Positions 44,706 through 54,008 of a DNA stretch of 64,000 nt are shown here, piece after piece (the stretch's first letter is position 1; every line of letters starts with the position of its first letter). The position numbers and the translations under genes are program-made. This DNA comes from Pollutimonas nitritireducens. GTDB taxonomy: Bacteria; Pseudomonadota; Gammaproteobacteria; Burkholderiales; Burkholderiaceae_B. The notes beneath the pieces are model-generated. The model was not told the DNA's origin, searched no databases, and saw nothing but the letters and a program-made list of their open reading frames with translations. The stretch is from contig NZ_PDNV01000004.1 in assembly GCF_002849615.1 (NCBI RefSeq), positions 297,939 to 361,938 on the forward strand, in the 5' to 3' direction.

Positions 44706-45809
44706 ATGATGGGCACGGCAACACAGGGCAGTTTGGTCGAGGCTGACGTCGACTTGGTGGAGTACTACTACGAAAAGGGTTTTAGCGACGGTTTGCCCGT
44801 CGTTCCGCCCACGCAGGAAAAGGTCGATGATGTCGTGCAGGTGCTCGGCGGAGACCCCGAGCACGTAGAGTGCAAGGTAGCGCCTCGCTGGGGCGAATTG
44901 ACCCGCGAAGTGCTGGCGATCAACATGGTCATGGCAGGCTGCAAGGCCTCCTACGCACCGGTCGTAAGGGCTGCCATACTGGCGCTGACAGATGCTGCCT
45001 TCAACCTGAACGGCGTCCAGGCAACGACGCATGTCGCATCTCCGCTGATCGTCGTGAATGGACCAATTACCCGCGAACTGGATATGAACGGCGGGGCAAA
45101 CGCATTTGGGTCGGGTAATCGCGCCAACGCGACGATAGGACGCGCAGTGCGCTTGATTATGTTGAATGTAGGCGGCGCGTGGCCGGGAGACCTGGACAAA
45201 AGCACATTGGGCCATCCTGGCAAATACACATATTGTGTAGCAGAGAACGAAGCGCAGAGTCCTTTTGCTCCCTACCACGTGGAGCATGGCTACAAACCCG
45301 CCGAATCCACGGTGTTTGCGATCGCCGCCGAGGCGCCTCACAGTGTCACCAATCACGTATCGAATGATCCGGAAGGAATCCTGGATACCATCTGCTCGGC
45401 AATGAGCACTATCGCGTCGAACTCGGCTGTACTGGGCGGGCATATGGCCGTCGTGCTGGGGCTCGAGCATGCGAAAACCATTGCACAGCACGGCTGGAGC
45501 CGCGCCGACATCCGCAACTATATCTTCATGAACCATGGCAATCGCTTTATCGATCTAGCCTACGGTCATCGGTACGGAAAGGTATACAACCGGAACCTTC
45601 CCAAATGGTACAAGCGCGAAGACGACACGCGAATTCCCATCATTCATAGCCCCGACAACATCCATCTGTTTGTGATGGGTGGGGAAGCGGGCCGATTCTC
45701 TGCTGTCATTCCGGGATGGGGTCATATGAGCACACCCGTGCTCAAACCGATTGACCTTGACACCGTCGCCGCGGGCCCAGACTGCTCCAGCGGCACGTGC
45801 GCACTTTGA
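44706..45809 (+). CDS. Uncharacterised partner of a CGSC/UGSC-family protein
   Basis: 367 residues; the ATG at 44706 has AGGAG 6 bases upstream, so the in-frame GTG at 44691 is not the start. No signal peptide or membrane helix. Conserved-looking blocks: GFSDGLPVVPPTQEKV (25-40), AINMVMAGCKASYAPVV (71-87), LNGVQATTHVASPLIVVNGPI (101-121), NATIGRAVRLIMLNVGG (141-157), LGHPGKYTYCVAENE (168-182) and a C-terminal tail DCSSGTCAL with C360 and C364. I do not know an assigned function. It is followed after 17 bases by the CGSC protein; the C-terminal cysteine pair could exchange disulfides with it (inference). Confidence 0.8.
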   Translation: MMGTATQGSLVEADVDLVEYYYEKGFSDGLPVVPPTQEKVDDVVQVLGGDPEHVECKVAPRWGELTREVLAINMVMAGCKASYAPVVRAAILALTDAAFNLNGVQATTHVASPLIVVNGPITRELDMNGGANAFGSGNRANATIGRAVRLIMLNVGGAWPGDLDKSTLGHPGKYTYCVAENEAQSPFAPYHVEHGYKPAESTVFAIAAEAPHSVTNHVSNDPEGILDTICSAMSTIASNSAVLGGHMAVVLGLEHAKTIAQHGWSRADIRNYIFMNHGNRFIDLAYGHRYGKVYNRNLPKWYKREDDTRIPIIHSPDNIHLFVMGGEAGRFSAVIPGWGHMSTPVLKPIDLDTVAAGPDCSSGTCAL

Positions 45810-45826
45810 AACATAAGGATATTGCC

Positions 45827-46423
45827 ATGTTGATGAAAACAGAAAACGGACAGGTTCGCGTCTTCGATCCACGCGGTGTCATTCGTTCCGTAACCGTGCC
45901 CACTGCTAAGCGGCATGAGCAGCTTGATGGCTTGAGGCTAGGTGTCTTAGACAACTCCAAGTGGAACGCCAACAAAATTTTGCGCGGCGCCATTGAGGCC
46001 TTGAGCAAAGAAATTGATTTCAAGGCAGTCAATTATTACGTCAAGCACAGCTTCTCCAAGGACGCCGCGCCTGAGCTGATTGATAAGATCATCGAAGAGA
46101 ACGACATCGTACTGACTGCAATCGGCGACTGTGGATCGTGCACGTCGGGGTGCCTGCGCGATGCCATCGCGTTGGAAAAGCAAGGGATCCCGACCGCGGT
46201 CATCGTGACGACCGAGTTCGTCAAGGAAACGGTACTGACGCGGCAAGCGCTGGGCATGCTGGACCTGGAGCCGGTCATTATTTCCCACCCCGTCAGTTCG
46301 ATCACCATGGAAGAAGTTGGGCAGCGCGTGGCGCAGGTTCTAACGCAGGCTCAGGCGGTCTGGAAAGGTACGCAAGACGGTGCGGCAGAGAAGTACCTCG
46401 AGAACCGCAGCACGCCGGATTGA
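45827..46423 (+). CDS. CGSC-motif protein, cysteine form of the UGSC (seleno)protein family
   Basis: 198 residues from the ATG at 45827, preceded by AAGGA; another ATG lies at 45833. The key block is LTAIGDCGSCTSGCLRDA with C102, C105 and C109, followed by EKQGIPTAVIVTTEFVKE. In selenoprotein relatives the first Cys is selenocysteine (UGSC); here it is an ordinary TGT codon. The block also resembles the UGTC-x5-GIP region of glycine/proline reductase B subunits (GrdB/PrdB), which attack C-X bonds with selenium. A thiol-based reductive or redox reaction is likely, with substrate unknown. Second gene of an operon with the 367-residue partner, then a CoA-transferase and a Bug receptor. Confidence 0.82.
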   Translation: MLMKTENGQVRVFDPRGVIRSVTVPTAKRHEQLDGLRLGVLDNSKWNANKILRGAIEALSKEIDFKAVNYYVKHSFSKDAAPELIDKIIEENDIVLTAIGDCGSCTSGCLRDAIALEKQGIPTAVIVTTEFVKETVLTRQALGMLDLEPVIISHPVSSITMEEVGQRVAQVLTQAQAVWKGTQDGAAEKYLENRSTPD

Positions 46424-46523
46424 TCCAATTATTCGGTGTTCGCGGCCAGTTCGCAGCAGGCTTGGCTTCGCGAATACTCATCGCAGTCGGCAGCATTTTT
46501 TCCTTCACGAAAAGGGTTAGCGT

Positions 46524-47750
46524 ATGAGCTCGCTGTCGGGATTACGAGTGCTGGATCTCTCACGGGTGCTGGCCGGTCCCTGGTGCGCACAGACACTTGC
46601 GGATCTTGGTGCGGATGTCATCAAAGTCGAACGGCTCGGCACGGGGGACGACACCCGCGCATGGGGACCGCCCTGGCGCGAAGCGCCCACGGGCGGCGAG
46701 CGGGATTCGGCCTATTTTCTCAGCACAAACCGTAACAAGAAGTCGGTCGCGATCGATTTTTCGACACCGGAGGGTGCGGCACTGCTGCGAGACATGGCTA
46801 CCCAAAGCGATGTACTGATCGAGAACTTCAAGGTCGGCAGTCTAAATCGATATGGGTTGTCCTATGAAGAGCTGGCGATTCTAAATCCGCGCCTTGTTTA
46901 TTGCTCCATTACGGGCTTCGGCCAGGAGGGGCCGTATGCCCGACGCGCAGGCTACGATTTTCTGATTCAGGGCATGGGCGGTCTGATGAGTATCACCGGG
47001 ATTCCCGATGGGCTTCCGGGCGCGGGCCCTCAAAAAGTCGGCGTTGCCATGACCGATCTTCTGACGGGCATGTACGCAGCGACCGGCATACTCGCCGCAG
47101 TGATGGAAAGCCGACAGACCGGCCTGGGTCAGCATCTGGATATTTCGTTGCTGGATGTTCAGATTGCCAGCCTGGCAAACCAGGCGATGAACTACCTCGT
47201 GGCCGGGAAGTCGCCTGGCAGGCTGGGCAATGCCCATCCAAATATCGTGCCCTACCAGGATTTCCGCACACGCGACGGGTACATGATTCTTGCGGTGGGA
47301 AATGACGCGCAGTTCAAGCGCTTTTGTCACGCATGCGAGCACCCGGAGTGGGCAGACGATCCCAGGTTTTCGATGAATTCGGCCAGGATAGCGCACCGTG
47401 ACGCGCTGATCGCGGATATTGCCGACGCCATGACGGGCCACGACACGGCCTACTGGATAGCGCTACTGGAGGATGCAGGCGTGCCTTGCGGGCCGATCAA
47501 TACTATCGAAGAGACTTTTGCCGACCCGCACGTAGTGCAACGTAATACGCAGATATCAATTGATTCTCCGCAAAAAGGAAATATCCCCACAGTTGCCAAT
47601 CCCATCCGCTTATCCAGAACGCCCGTTGAATATCGTTTGGCTCCGCCGGGGCTTGGACAGGATACGCGGCAGGTGCTAAGCGAATTCTTGGGACTGGAGC
47701 CGGGGGAGATCGAAGCATTGATTCAACAGCACGTCGTGGTCTGTGCCTGA
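46524..47750 (+). CDS. Class III CoA-transferase (CaiB/BaiF family)
   Basis: 408 residues. LRVLDLSRVLAGPW and LADLGADVIKVERLG at the N-terminus, and MTDLLTGMY with the likely catalytic Asp. It is closely similar over its full length to the CoA-transferase at 2333-3553. Third gene of the operon led by the CGSC pair, 100 bases downstream; a Bug receptor follows after 79 bases. Confidence 0.93.
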   Translation: MSSLSGLRVLDLSRVLAGPWCAQTLADLGADVIKVERLGTGDDTRAWGPPWREAPTGGERDSAYFLSTNRNKKSVAIDFSTPEGAALLRDMATQSDVLIENFKVGSLNRYGLSYEELAILNPRLVYCSITGFGQEGPYARRAGYDFLIQGMGGLMSITGIPDGLPGAGPQKVGVAMTDLLTGMYAATGILAAVMESRQTGLGQHLDISLLDVQIASLANQAMNYLVAGKSPGRLGNAHPNIVPYQDFRTRDGYMILAVGNDAQFKRFCHACEHPEWADDPRFSMNSARIAHRDALIADIADAMTGHDTAYWIALLEDAGVPCGPINTIEETFADPHVVQRNTQISIDSPQKGNIPTVANPIRLSRTPVEYRLAPPGLGQDTRQVLSEFLGLEPGEIEALIQQHVVVCA

Positions 47751-47829
47751 TGGATAGAATTTGCGCAAAGCCGACACATCAAGCGTAGCACCCTACAACA
47801 ATAGCCATATAGGACAAGGAGAGAGACAA

Positions 47830-48810
47830 ATGAAAACAATTAAGGTGGCAGCAACCCTGCTGTTTGGGATAACGATCGCAGCACAGACTGCATCTGCGTG
47901 GGCTGCAGAAGCCTATCCGCGCAAACCCATTACGATGGTCGTCCCCTTCCCGGCGGGCGGGCCGACGGACATCGTGGCCAGGATCGTCGGTCAGAAGCTT
48001 TCCGAGGACCTGGGCCAGACCGTTGTTATTGACAACAAGCCAGGCGCCAGTAGCGTGATTGGCGCAGGCCAGGTTGCTCGTGCGCCGGCGGACGGGTATA
48101 CGTTGCTGCTCAACTATTCCGGCCATGTCATCAATCCATATTTGAAGAGTGATCTGCCATTCGATCCTCTGAAGAATTTCGTGCCCATCGTGGGGCTTGC
48201 ATCGACGCCGCAGCTTCTCGTGGTATCGCCCAATGTTAAGGCTACATCGATCGAGGGCCTGATCAAACTGGCCAGGGCATCCAAGAATCCCCTGACCTTT
48301 GCGTCGTCCAGCATTGGCGCTCCCGGCCATCTCGCTGGCGAGCTGTTCAGCCAGTTGACGGGCATACCCCTGATGCACGTGCCATATCGTGGCAGCGCGC
48401 CAGCGTTGACGGATCTGCTGGGTGGACAGGTAGACATGATGTTCGATAGCGCGCCTTCCTCTATCGGTTTTGTGCGGGCAGGCAAGCTCAAGGCGCTGGG
48501 AGTCACGTCCGCACATCGATCAGAAGTTGCGCCTGAATTGCCGACAATGGACGAGTCTGGTCTGAAGGGATTCGCCGTGACCACTTGGTATGGCGTCTGG
48601 GCGCCTGCACATACACCTGCCGATGTAGTGGCCAAGCTCAACGAAGCGCTGAACAAGGTGCTGTCTGATCCCGGAGTAAGGGAAAAGCTGCTACAGGCGG
48701 GCGCCGACCCATTGGGTGGCTCACAAGAAAAATTCGCGGCGTTCTGCCAGTCTGAATTCGAGCGCTATGGTGCGATCGTAAAAGCCGCAAATATTAAGCC
48801 TCAGGCGTAA
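47830..48810 (+). CDS. Bug/TctC-type periplasmic solute-binding protein
   Basis: 326 residues from the ATG at 47830, with AAGGAGAGAG just upstream. Signal peptide ending SAWAAEAYP; KPITMVVPFPAGGPTDIVAR, IDNKPGASSVIGAG and RAPADGYTLLLNYSG. Last intact gene of the LysR-controlled unit that begins with the CGSC pair, so its ligand is the best clue to that system's substrate. Confidence 0.93.
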   Translation: MKTIKVAATLLFGITIAAQTASAWAAEAYPRKPITMVVPFPAGGPTDIVARIVGQKLSEDLGQTVVIDNKPGASSVIGAGQVARAPADGYTLLLNYSGHVINPYLKSDLPFDPLKNFVPIVGLASTPQLLVVSPNVKATSIEGLIKLARASKNPLTFASSSIGAPGHLAGELFSQLTGIPLMHVPYRGSAPALTDLLGGQVDMMFDSAPSSIGFVRAGKLKALGVTSAHRSEVAPELPTMDESGLKGFAVTTWYGVWAPAHTPADVVAKLNEALNKVLSDPGVREKLLQAGADPLGGSQEKFAAFCQSEFERYGAIVKAANIKPQA

Positions 48811-48827
48811 GACAGAGCCAGTAAAAC

Positions 48828-48945
48828 ATGACGAAGCGCGTCAAACAACTTGTCCTGGGATCGGCGCCCAGCAGGTTATAGCGCAGCCATCTATGCGGCG
48901 CGGATGCTCAATATCTTGGCCTACCGTCCGAGCAAGCTTTGTTAG
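48828..48945 (+). pseudogene. Remnant of thioredoxin reductase N-terminus, frameshifted
   Basis: From the ATG at 48828 the frame reads MTKRVKQLVLGS and then shifts. With one extra base removed near 48864-48868 it continues GPAGYSAAIYAARMLN, the FAD-binding GxGxxG start of TrxB-type reductases. It ends at a TAG at 48945 with no further similarity. A decayed or truncated copy about 35 codons long. Confidence 0.6.
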
Positions 48946-49040
48946 GAAAAGGTTGGTCACGAATATTGCCAATTAGATTGGAAACAGTAATGTCGTCCTA
49001 AGGCCTCCGCCCAGATACTTAATTTTGAGTATTGAATACA

Positions 49041-50414
49041 TTAATTCTGCGGCCGTAACGGAGACAGCAGCTCATCCAACTGCGCAACCTGATCTAAACG
49101 TTCCCAGTCGTTGAAAAGTTTCTCTGCGACATCCGTCTCTAGAATGCCATCCGCACAATCCATGAATTTGGCGCGTCTATCCGCCGTACTCATTGGATTT
49201 CGCGGATCGCCGGACGGCACTAGGACCTTTTGACTGAACGCCTGGCCCCGAGCGAATACGGTGACCTCTGCGGGTACCGCGTCGGCGGAGATCGCCGGCT
49301 CGAGGTCGGCACGAGGGTTGAAGCTAATACGCGGCAAAAGAGCCTGTACCCTGGGATCGTTTATCCATGCCTCGTCAAAGTGGCGCAAGGCTGCGCTACC
49401 TTCTATCGCCGCAACGGCCAAACAAAATTCCATACTGAACTTGCCTTCCAGGCCGCTCACGGGACGCGGGTACAAGAGCACCTTGTGGGCAAAAGGACTT
49501 GCATCGCAATCGATTCGCTCGATCTCCTCTAGTTTAAGATTGTGCTGATCTTTGATGGCAATCATGGCGTCAAGGGCACAGTGAGTACCGCCGCAGGATG
49601 GATAGCGCTTCAGGACGATGCCGGGTTCCGTCAATTCCCACGGTTTGCCAAGCATGACCTGGAGTCCATCAGAATCCGGAACGGTACGCGCATTCAATGT
49701 GCGAGCCCACCCGAATTCGCCTTCGAACGCTACAAGACTCGATGTGAACCCGTCTCGCGCCAACTCGGCTGAAAAAACGCCCGCACGTGCCGCATTTCCA
49801 GCGTGTAGCGGCTTGGTCATTGTGCCAAAATTGCGCCGTACCCCGCTGGCTTGCGAGGCTGCGATGCCAAGCGCCATGGCGATCTGCTTTTCGGTAAGGC
49901 GCATAAGCTTCGCGCAGGCTGCCGCCGCCCCGATCACACCGATAGATGCCGTGGCATGCCACCCATGCTCATAATGTTGCGGGTTTACAGCCCTGCCCAA
50001 CTTGCCAATGATTTCCACCCCTATTGCGTATGCCTGGATGAGATCGCGTCCCGACGCCCCTTCCGTCTCGGCGACCGCGAGCGTTGCTGAAAGGACGGTT
50101 ACGGAGGGATGGCCGTATAGCGACCACAGGATGTCGTCGTAGTCCAACGCATGGGCAGCAGCCCCGTTCACCAAGGCAGCTGCCTGGGCCGAGGCGCCGG
50201 AAACGCCCCCTATTATCGTGGCCTTGCCTTCACCCCCACTCGACTGAGCCACTCGTCTGACGATACGCCCGACCTCTGTTGCAGAGCCGGCAACAGTGCA
50301 TCCGATGCAGTCCGAAATAGTGGTTTTCGCTGCCACCACATTGTCATTATTCAAAGCCGAAAAGTCGGTCTCTGATACGAAACGGGCCAAGACTTCACTG
50401 ACTGTCATTTGCAT
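49041..50414 (-). CDS. MmgE/PrpD family protein
   Basis: 457 residues from the ATG at 50414; 50408 is a second choice, and the frame to 50474 lacks family sequence. Marks: GAAAHALDYDDILWSLYGHPS, GWHATASIGVIGAAAA, TMTKPLHAGNAARAG and KRYPSCGGTHCALDAM. Probable lyase or decarboxylase on a carboxylic acid. It is the last gene of the long minus-strand operon that starts with two acyl-CoA dehydrogenases, behind two Bug receptors. Confidence 0.9.
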   Translation of the reverse strand: MQMTVSEVLARFVSETDFSALNNDNVVAAKTTISDCIGCTVAGSATEVGRIVRRVAQSSGGEGKATIIGGVSGASAQAAALVNGAAAHALDYDDILWSLYGHPSVTVLSATLAVAETEGASGRDLIQAYAIGVEIIGKLGRAVNPQHYEHGWHATASIGVIGAAAACAKLMRLTEKQIAMALGIAASQASGVRRNFGTMTKPLHAGNAARAGVFSAELARDGFTSSLVAFEGEFGWARTLNARTVPDSDGLQVMLGKPWELTEPGIVLKRYPSCGGTHCALDAMIAIKDQHNLKLEEIERIDCDASPFAHKVLLYPRPVSGLEGKFSMEFCLAVAAIEGSAALRHFDEAWINDPRVQALLPRISFNPRADLEPAISADAVPAEVTVFARGQAFSQKVLVPSGDPRNPMSTADRRAKFMDCADGILETDVAEKLFNDWERLDQVAQLDELLSPLRPQN

Positions 50415-50498
50415 ATCTTTTGGTTGAATTGAATGTTCTATAGGAGTTGACGGAATCCACTGATAGATCAGCACGATGCGCGGCGCAAATTGATCGCA

Positions 50499-51482
50499 TC
50501 ATTTCTGGCGCTTCATGTCTGCGGCCTCGATTATCTTTTTGAACCGCGCGGTGTCATAGTTGATCAACGCGGCGAAATCCTCCGGTGTGGTCACGAAAGG
50601 ATCCAGACCGAAGTCTTTCAGTTTCGCTTTGACGTCCGGAAGATTCATGATGATTCCGATTTCTTGGGAAAGTTTCTTGACAATCAAATCCGGAGTCCCG
50701 GCCGGGGCAAGGATTCCTGCCCACGTTCCTGCCTCGAATTCAGGAAGGCCTTGTTCGGCAAAGGTCGGGACGCTTGGAAGCGCCTGCGATCGAGCCTCGC
50801 CAGAAATGGCAAGTGCTTTCAAGGCGCCTGACGCCACATGCTGGATGACAGCGGTAGGAGAGCTGAAATACGCTTGCACATGACCTCCCAAAGCGTCGTT
50901 CAATGCAGGCCCAGATCCCTTGTACGGTATGACTTGAAGTTTAATGCCCGCTTCGGTATTGAAGGTTTCAGCAGCCAGATGCGTCAGACCGCCGCTATCT
51001 CCCGCCGCAAAATTGATGCTTGTCGGATTCTTTTTAGCCAAAGAGGTAAATTCGGCGATGTTATTGGCTTTGACAGAAGGGTGCGTAACCAGCACCAGTT
51101 CCAGTTTGTACAGGGTACTGACCGGTGCAAAGTCCTTTTCGATGTTATACGGCAAGGACGCCTTCATTAGAGGATTGATGGCGTGCGTATTCACGACCAT
51201 CAGCAGCGTATACCCGTCGGCAGGCGCCTTGAGCAGATCCTGGGAGGCAATGACGCCATTAGCGCCTGGGCGGTTTTCTACAATAACCGGCTGTCCCAGC
51301 CGCTCTGTCATTTTCTTTCCCAGTAGCTGCGCAACTACCGTGGTGCTGCCGCCCGGCGGAAACGCCACCAGCAGGTGTATCGGTTTAGTGGGGAAAGCTT
51401 GCTGTGCGAATGCGACACCGGTTGTTGCAACAGCGACGGCCGAGGCGATAAGGCCGCGCACTATTATTTTAAGAAATGTCAT
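50499..51482 (-). CDS. Bug/TctC-type periplasmic solute-binding protein
   Basis: 327 residues from the ATG at 51482, with GGAGA five bases upstream. Signal peptide ending GVAFAQQAFP, then KPIHLLVAFPPGGSTTVVAQ, VENRPGANGVIASQD and KAPADGYTLLMV. It lies 19 bases behind a second receptor gene of the same family. The two differ well beyond recent duplication, so they probably take different ligands. Confidence 0.93.
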   Translation of the reverse strand: MTFLKIIVRGLIASAVAVATTGVAFAQQAFPTKPIHLLVAFPPGGSTTVVAQLLGKKMTERLGQPVIVENRPGANGVIASQDLLKAPADGYTLLMVVNTHAINPLMKASLPYNIEKDFAPVSTLYKLELVLVTHPSVKANNIAEFTSLAKKNPTSINFAAGDSGGLTHLAAETFNTEAGIKLQVIPYKGSGPALNDALGGHVQAYFSSPTAVIQHVASGALKALAISGEARSQALPSVPTFAEQGLPEFEAGTWAGILAPAGTPDLIVKKLSQEIGIIMNLPDVKAKLKDFGLDPFVTTPEDFAALINYDTARFKKIIEAADMKRQK

Positions 51483-51501
51483 GAATGTCTCCAACTGCAG
51501 G

Positions 51502-52476
51502 TTATTGGGTTTTGATGCCCGCGCCGACGATTACATCGCTCCATTTCTTCTCTTCGGATGTCATCAGGGCTGCGAAACTTTCCAATGTGCTGGACACTGG
51601 CTCGGTACCCAGGGAGGTATAACGTTCCCTCAAGTCGGGATTCGCAAGGACTTTATTGACGGCAGCGTTCAATATGCGCAGGACAGGTTCTGGCGTGCCC
51701 TTGGGCGCCACTAGCCCGTACCACACCGTTAGCTCATAGCCATTGGGCCCTAGTTCGGATACGGTGGGTAAGTCGGGCGCCAGCGTCGATCGCTTTGAAC
51801 TGGTTGCGGCCAGCGCGCGCAGATTGTTGCCACTCTTGATGTGCTGGGTTGCCGATCCGATCGTGTCCATCATCATCGATACCCGTCCTCCAATCACGTC
51901 GACCATCGCCGCGGAACTTCCCTTATACGGCACGTGCATAATGTCCACCCCGGCCATCGAATTGAACAACTCCATGCCAACATGATTCACTGAAGCGAAG
52001 CCAGCGGATCCATATGACAAGCCTCCGGGCTTGGCTTTGGCCAACGCAATCATCTCGCCCAGTGAGACGGCCGGAACGTTCTTGTTCATGACCAAGATGA
52101 ACGGCGTGGTACCGATCAGGGCGACCGGTGCAAAGTCCTTGATCGGTTCGTATGACAAGTCCTTGTAAAGTGCCGGGGTCATTGCGGTGGCAGTGCTGGC
52201 CACATACAGCGTGTAGCCATCGGCAGGCGCCTTTGCAACCAGCGCGCCGCCCAGCGTTCCGCCCGCTCCCGGCTTATTCTCGATTGCGACCGGTTGCTTC
52301 AGTTCTATGGACAGGTGCTGCGCCACGATCCGGGACAGCGTATCGGTACCCCCACCGGGGGAAAACGGAACGACAATTCGAATGGGTTGACTCGGAAAAT
52401 TCTGGCTGTGTGCCGTATTCGCACACAGTGCTGCCGCGGTGGTCACGATTGCGCAAATTGCTTTATTTGTTCTCAA
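51502..52476 (-). CDS. Bug/TctC-type periplasmic solute-binding protein, TTG start
   Basis: 324 residues if translation begins at TTG 52476, which has a perfect AAGGAGA six bases upstream and gives a normal signal peptide (LRTNKAICAIVTTAAALCANTAHSQ). The only upstream ATG (52599) gives a 41-residue leader unlike any signal peptide. Receptor marks: QPIRIVVPFSPGGGTDTLSR, IENKPGAGGTLGGA and KAPADGYTLYVAS. Confidence 0.9.
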   Translation of the reverse strand: MRTNKAICAIVTTAAALCANTAHSQNFPSQPIRIVVPFSPGGGTDTLSRIVAQHLSIELKQPVAIENKPGAGGTLGGALVAKAPADGYTLYVASTATAMTPALYKDLSYEPIKDFAPVALIGTTPFILVMNKNVPAVSLGEMIALAKAKPGGLSYGSAGFASVNHVGMELFNSMAGVDIMHVPYKGSSAAMVDVIGGRVSMMMDTIGSATQHIKSGNNLRALAATSSKRSTLAPDLPTVSELGPNGYELTVWYGLVAPKGTPEPVLRILNAAVNKVLANPDLRERYTSLGTEPVSSTLESFAALMTSEEKKWSDVIVGAGIKTQ

Positions 52477-52481
52477 GTTTG

Positions 52482-52488
52482 TCTCCTT
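52482..52488 (-). promoter_or_regulatory. Strong ribosome-binding site that fixes a TTG start
   Basis: Read on the minus strand, AAGGAGA lies six bases before the TTG at 52476. It is the reason for choosing a rare start codon for the receptor gene 51502-52476. Confidence 0.7.
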
Positions 52489-52559
52489 AGTGGGATTTAT
52501 TCTTATCCGTCTAGTCGACGCGGCGCTGAACTGACTACCCCTGCAGCGCTTGCCCCGTC

Positions 52560-54008
52560 CTAAATATGAATAGCCAAGGCCGCGTCGTACGCATTCCACA
52601 TCGTGCGCGAATCCGGCACCGTTGCAAGGCCCAGCACCGTTGAGATAAGCGTTTCCTGTTGGGCGTGCTTCAGGGACTCTTCGGTTAAAGCGCGGAATTT
52701 CCGCACAACTTTTTCTTCAGTCATCACAGCAAATTGCATCGTGCCGGCGGAATCTGCGTTGCGCACATAATCCGTCTGGTTCTCCATGACCGTTCCATCG
52801 CGTAAAACGATCTTGACGGAGGAGTCGATTCCGTATGGATTATGGCGATCCAGCTCTTCGTCCACCACATGACGAATACGCCCCGCCAGCGCTTTCACGT
52901 CGGCTCGGCCATAGCCGTTCAGCCAGTACTTCAGTATGCCGGGATCTTCATATACGGGTCGTATGTCGTGGATCAGCGCCATGGCCGCGCCATACTCTGT
53001 ATTGAAGTGGATTTGAGCATCGGTCTCGGGAAATTCGTGGCCTTGCGCTTTCACAAAGAATGCCGGCGTCCCCACCACCACTTCTTCAATGTCGGCGATA
53101 GAAAATTGCTGGGTTTTTTTAATCTCGCTGATCGCGTCGATGACGCCAATGACTTCAGCGCCCACCGGGTAATACTTCATTGCGGTACGCCGGAAGCCGA
53201 CAAATTCCTCGCCCAAGCCATGCTGGATTGCATCAAGATTGAAGCCGCTGGCGCTAGCGGTCATCGTCCGGCAGTAGCCCCAGTCCGGATGTTCGAAGGT
53301 ATCCAGGCGCGAACGTAGTCCTTGTTGCGCCATGAGCGCAGCCAGGACGCCAGTTTCGGCTCCGCGGCCGCAATGGACTCGCTTAATATCCGAACCCAGG
53401 CGCGCCAGCATCAAGCCTCCTCCCGCAAGGTCGGCAGCGATGACCATCGCTTGTGCACTACCATCCCGGTCCAATCCCATAAGCATTGCCGCTGACGCCG
53501 CGGCCCCAACCGCCCCATGAAAGGGCGGTGTATGCCAGCCTATGTCCAGTTCGGGCGATGGTCCGACGCATTCGGAAAGGCGAACGGTAACTTCGTAGCC
53601 GACGACCATCGCGGCCACAAAGTCCATCCCGGAAATTCGGCGCTCGGTCATGTCCAAGCCAGCCAGGCATGCAGGCACAATGCATGCGCCGGGATGAACA
53701 TAAACGCCCAGATCGTTCAGTTCAAACGATTGGGCCAACGTACCGTGAGCCAGCGCAGCCGCCGTTGGACTCGTTCTGCTCTCGCTTCCTATCAGTCGAC
53801 AATTTCCTTTGCCCATGGACGACACAAGCTCGGCAACGCAATGCGCCGGCTTGACCCGGCGGCCAAAGGTTATGCATCCGAAATTGTCGAGTAGACGCTG
53901 CAGCGCATGGGTTCGAACGTCCTTCGGTATCCGGCTGGGATCGCTTCTTACAGAACATGCGAAATCCGCCAATTTGTTCGCTATCCCGCCGTGGTCAGTT
54001 TGGGTCAC
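52560..54008 (-). CDS. MmgE/PrpD family protein
   Basis: 482 residues; the ATG at 54008 overlaps the CoA-transferase stop by four bases (ATGA). Marks differ from the other two copies: AALAHGTLAQSFELNDLG, GWHTPPFHGAVGAAASA, DIKRVHCGRGAETG and KYYPVGAEVIG. A more distant branch of the family, so its substrate may differ from those of the other two. Fifth gene of the operon from 58537. Confidence 0.9.
   Translation of the reverse strand: MTQTDHGGIANKLADFACSVRSDPSRIPKDVRTHALQRLLDNFGCITFGRRVKPAHCVAELVSSMGKGNCRLIGSESRTSPTAAALAHGTLAQSFELNDLGVYVHPGACIVPACLAGLDMTERRISGMDFVAAMVVGYEVTVRLSECVGPSPELDIGWHTPPFHGAVGAAASAAMLMGLDRDGSAQAMVIAADLAGGGLMLARLGSDIKRVHCGRGAETGVLAALMAQQGLRSRLDTFEHPDWGYCRTMTASASGFNLDAIQHGLGEEFVGFRRTAMKYYPVGAEVIGVIDAISEIKKTQQFSIADIEEVVVGTPAFFVKAQGHEFPETDAQIHFNTEYGAAMALIHDIRPVYEDPGILKYWLNGYGRADVKALAGRIRHVVDEELDRHNPYGIDSSVKIVLRDGTVMENQTDYVRNADSAGTMQFAVMTEEKVVRKFRALTEESLKHAQQETLISTVLGLATVPDSRTMWNAYDAALAIHI

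Noticed and set aside
44688..45536. 282-codon minus-strand open frame
   Set aside because: Antisense to the CGSC partner gene; rich in Cys, His and Arg as expected for a shadow.
46130..46150. Selenocysteine insertion in the CGSC protein
   Set aside because: The codon is TGT, not TGA, so ordinary cysteine is encoded and no insertion element is needed.
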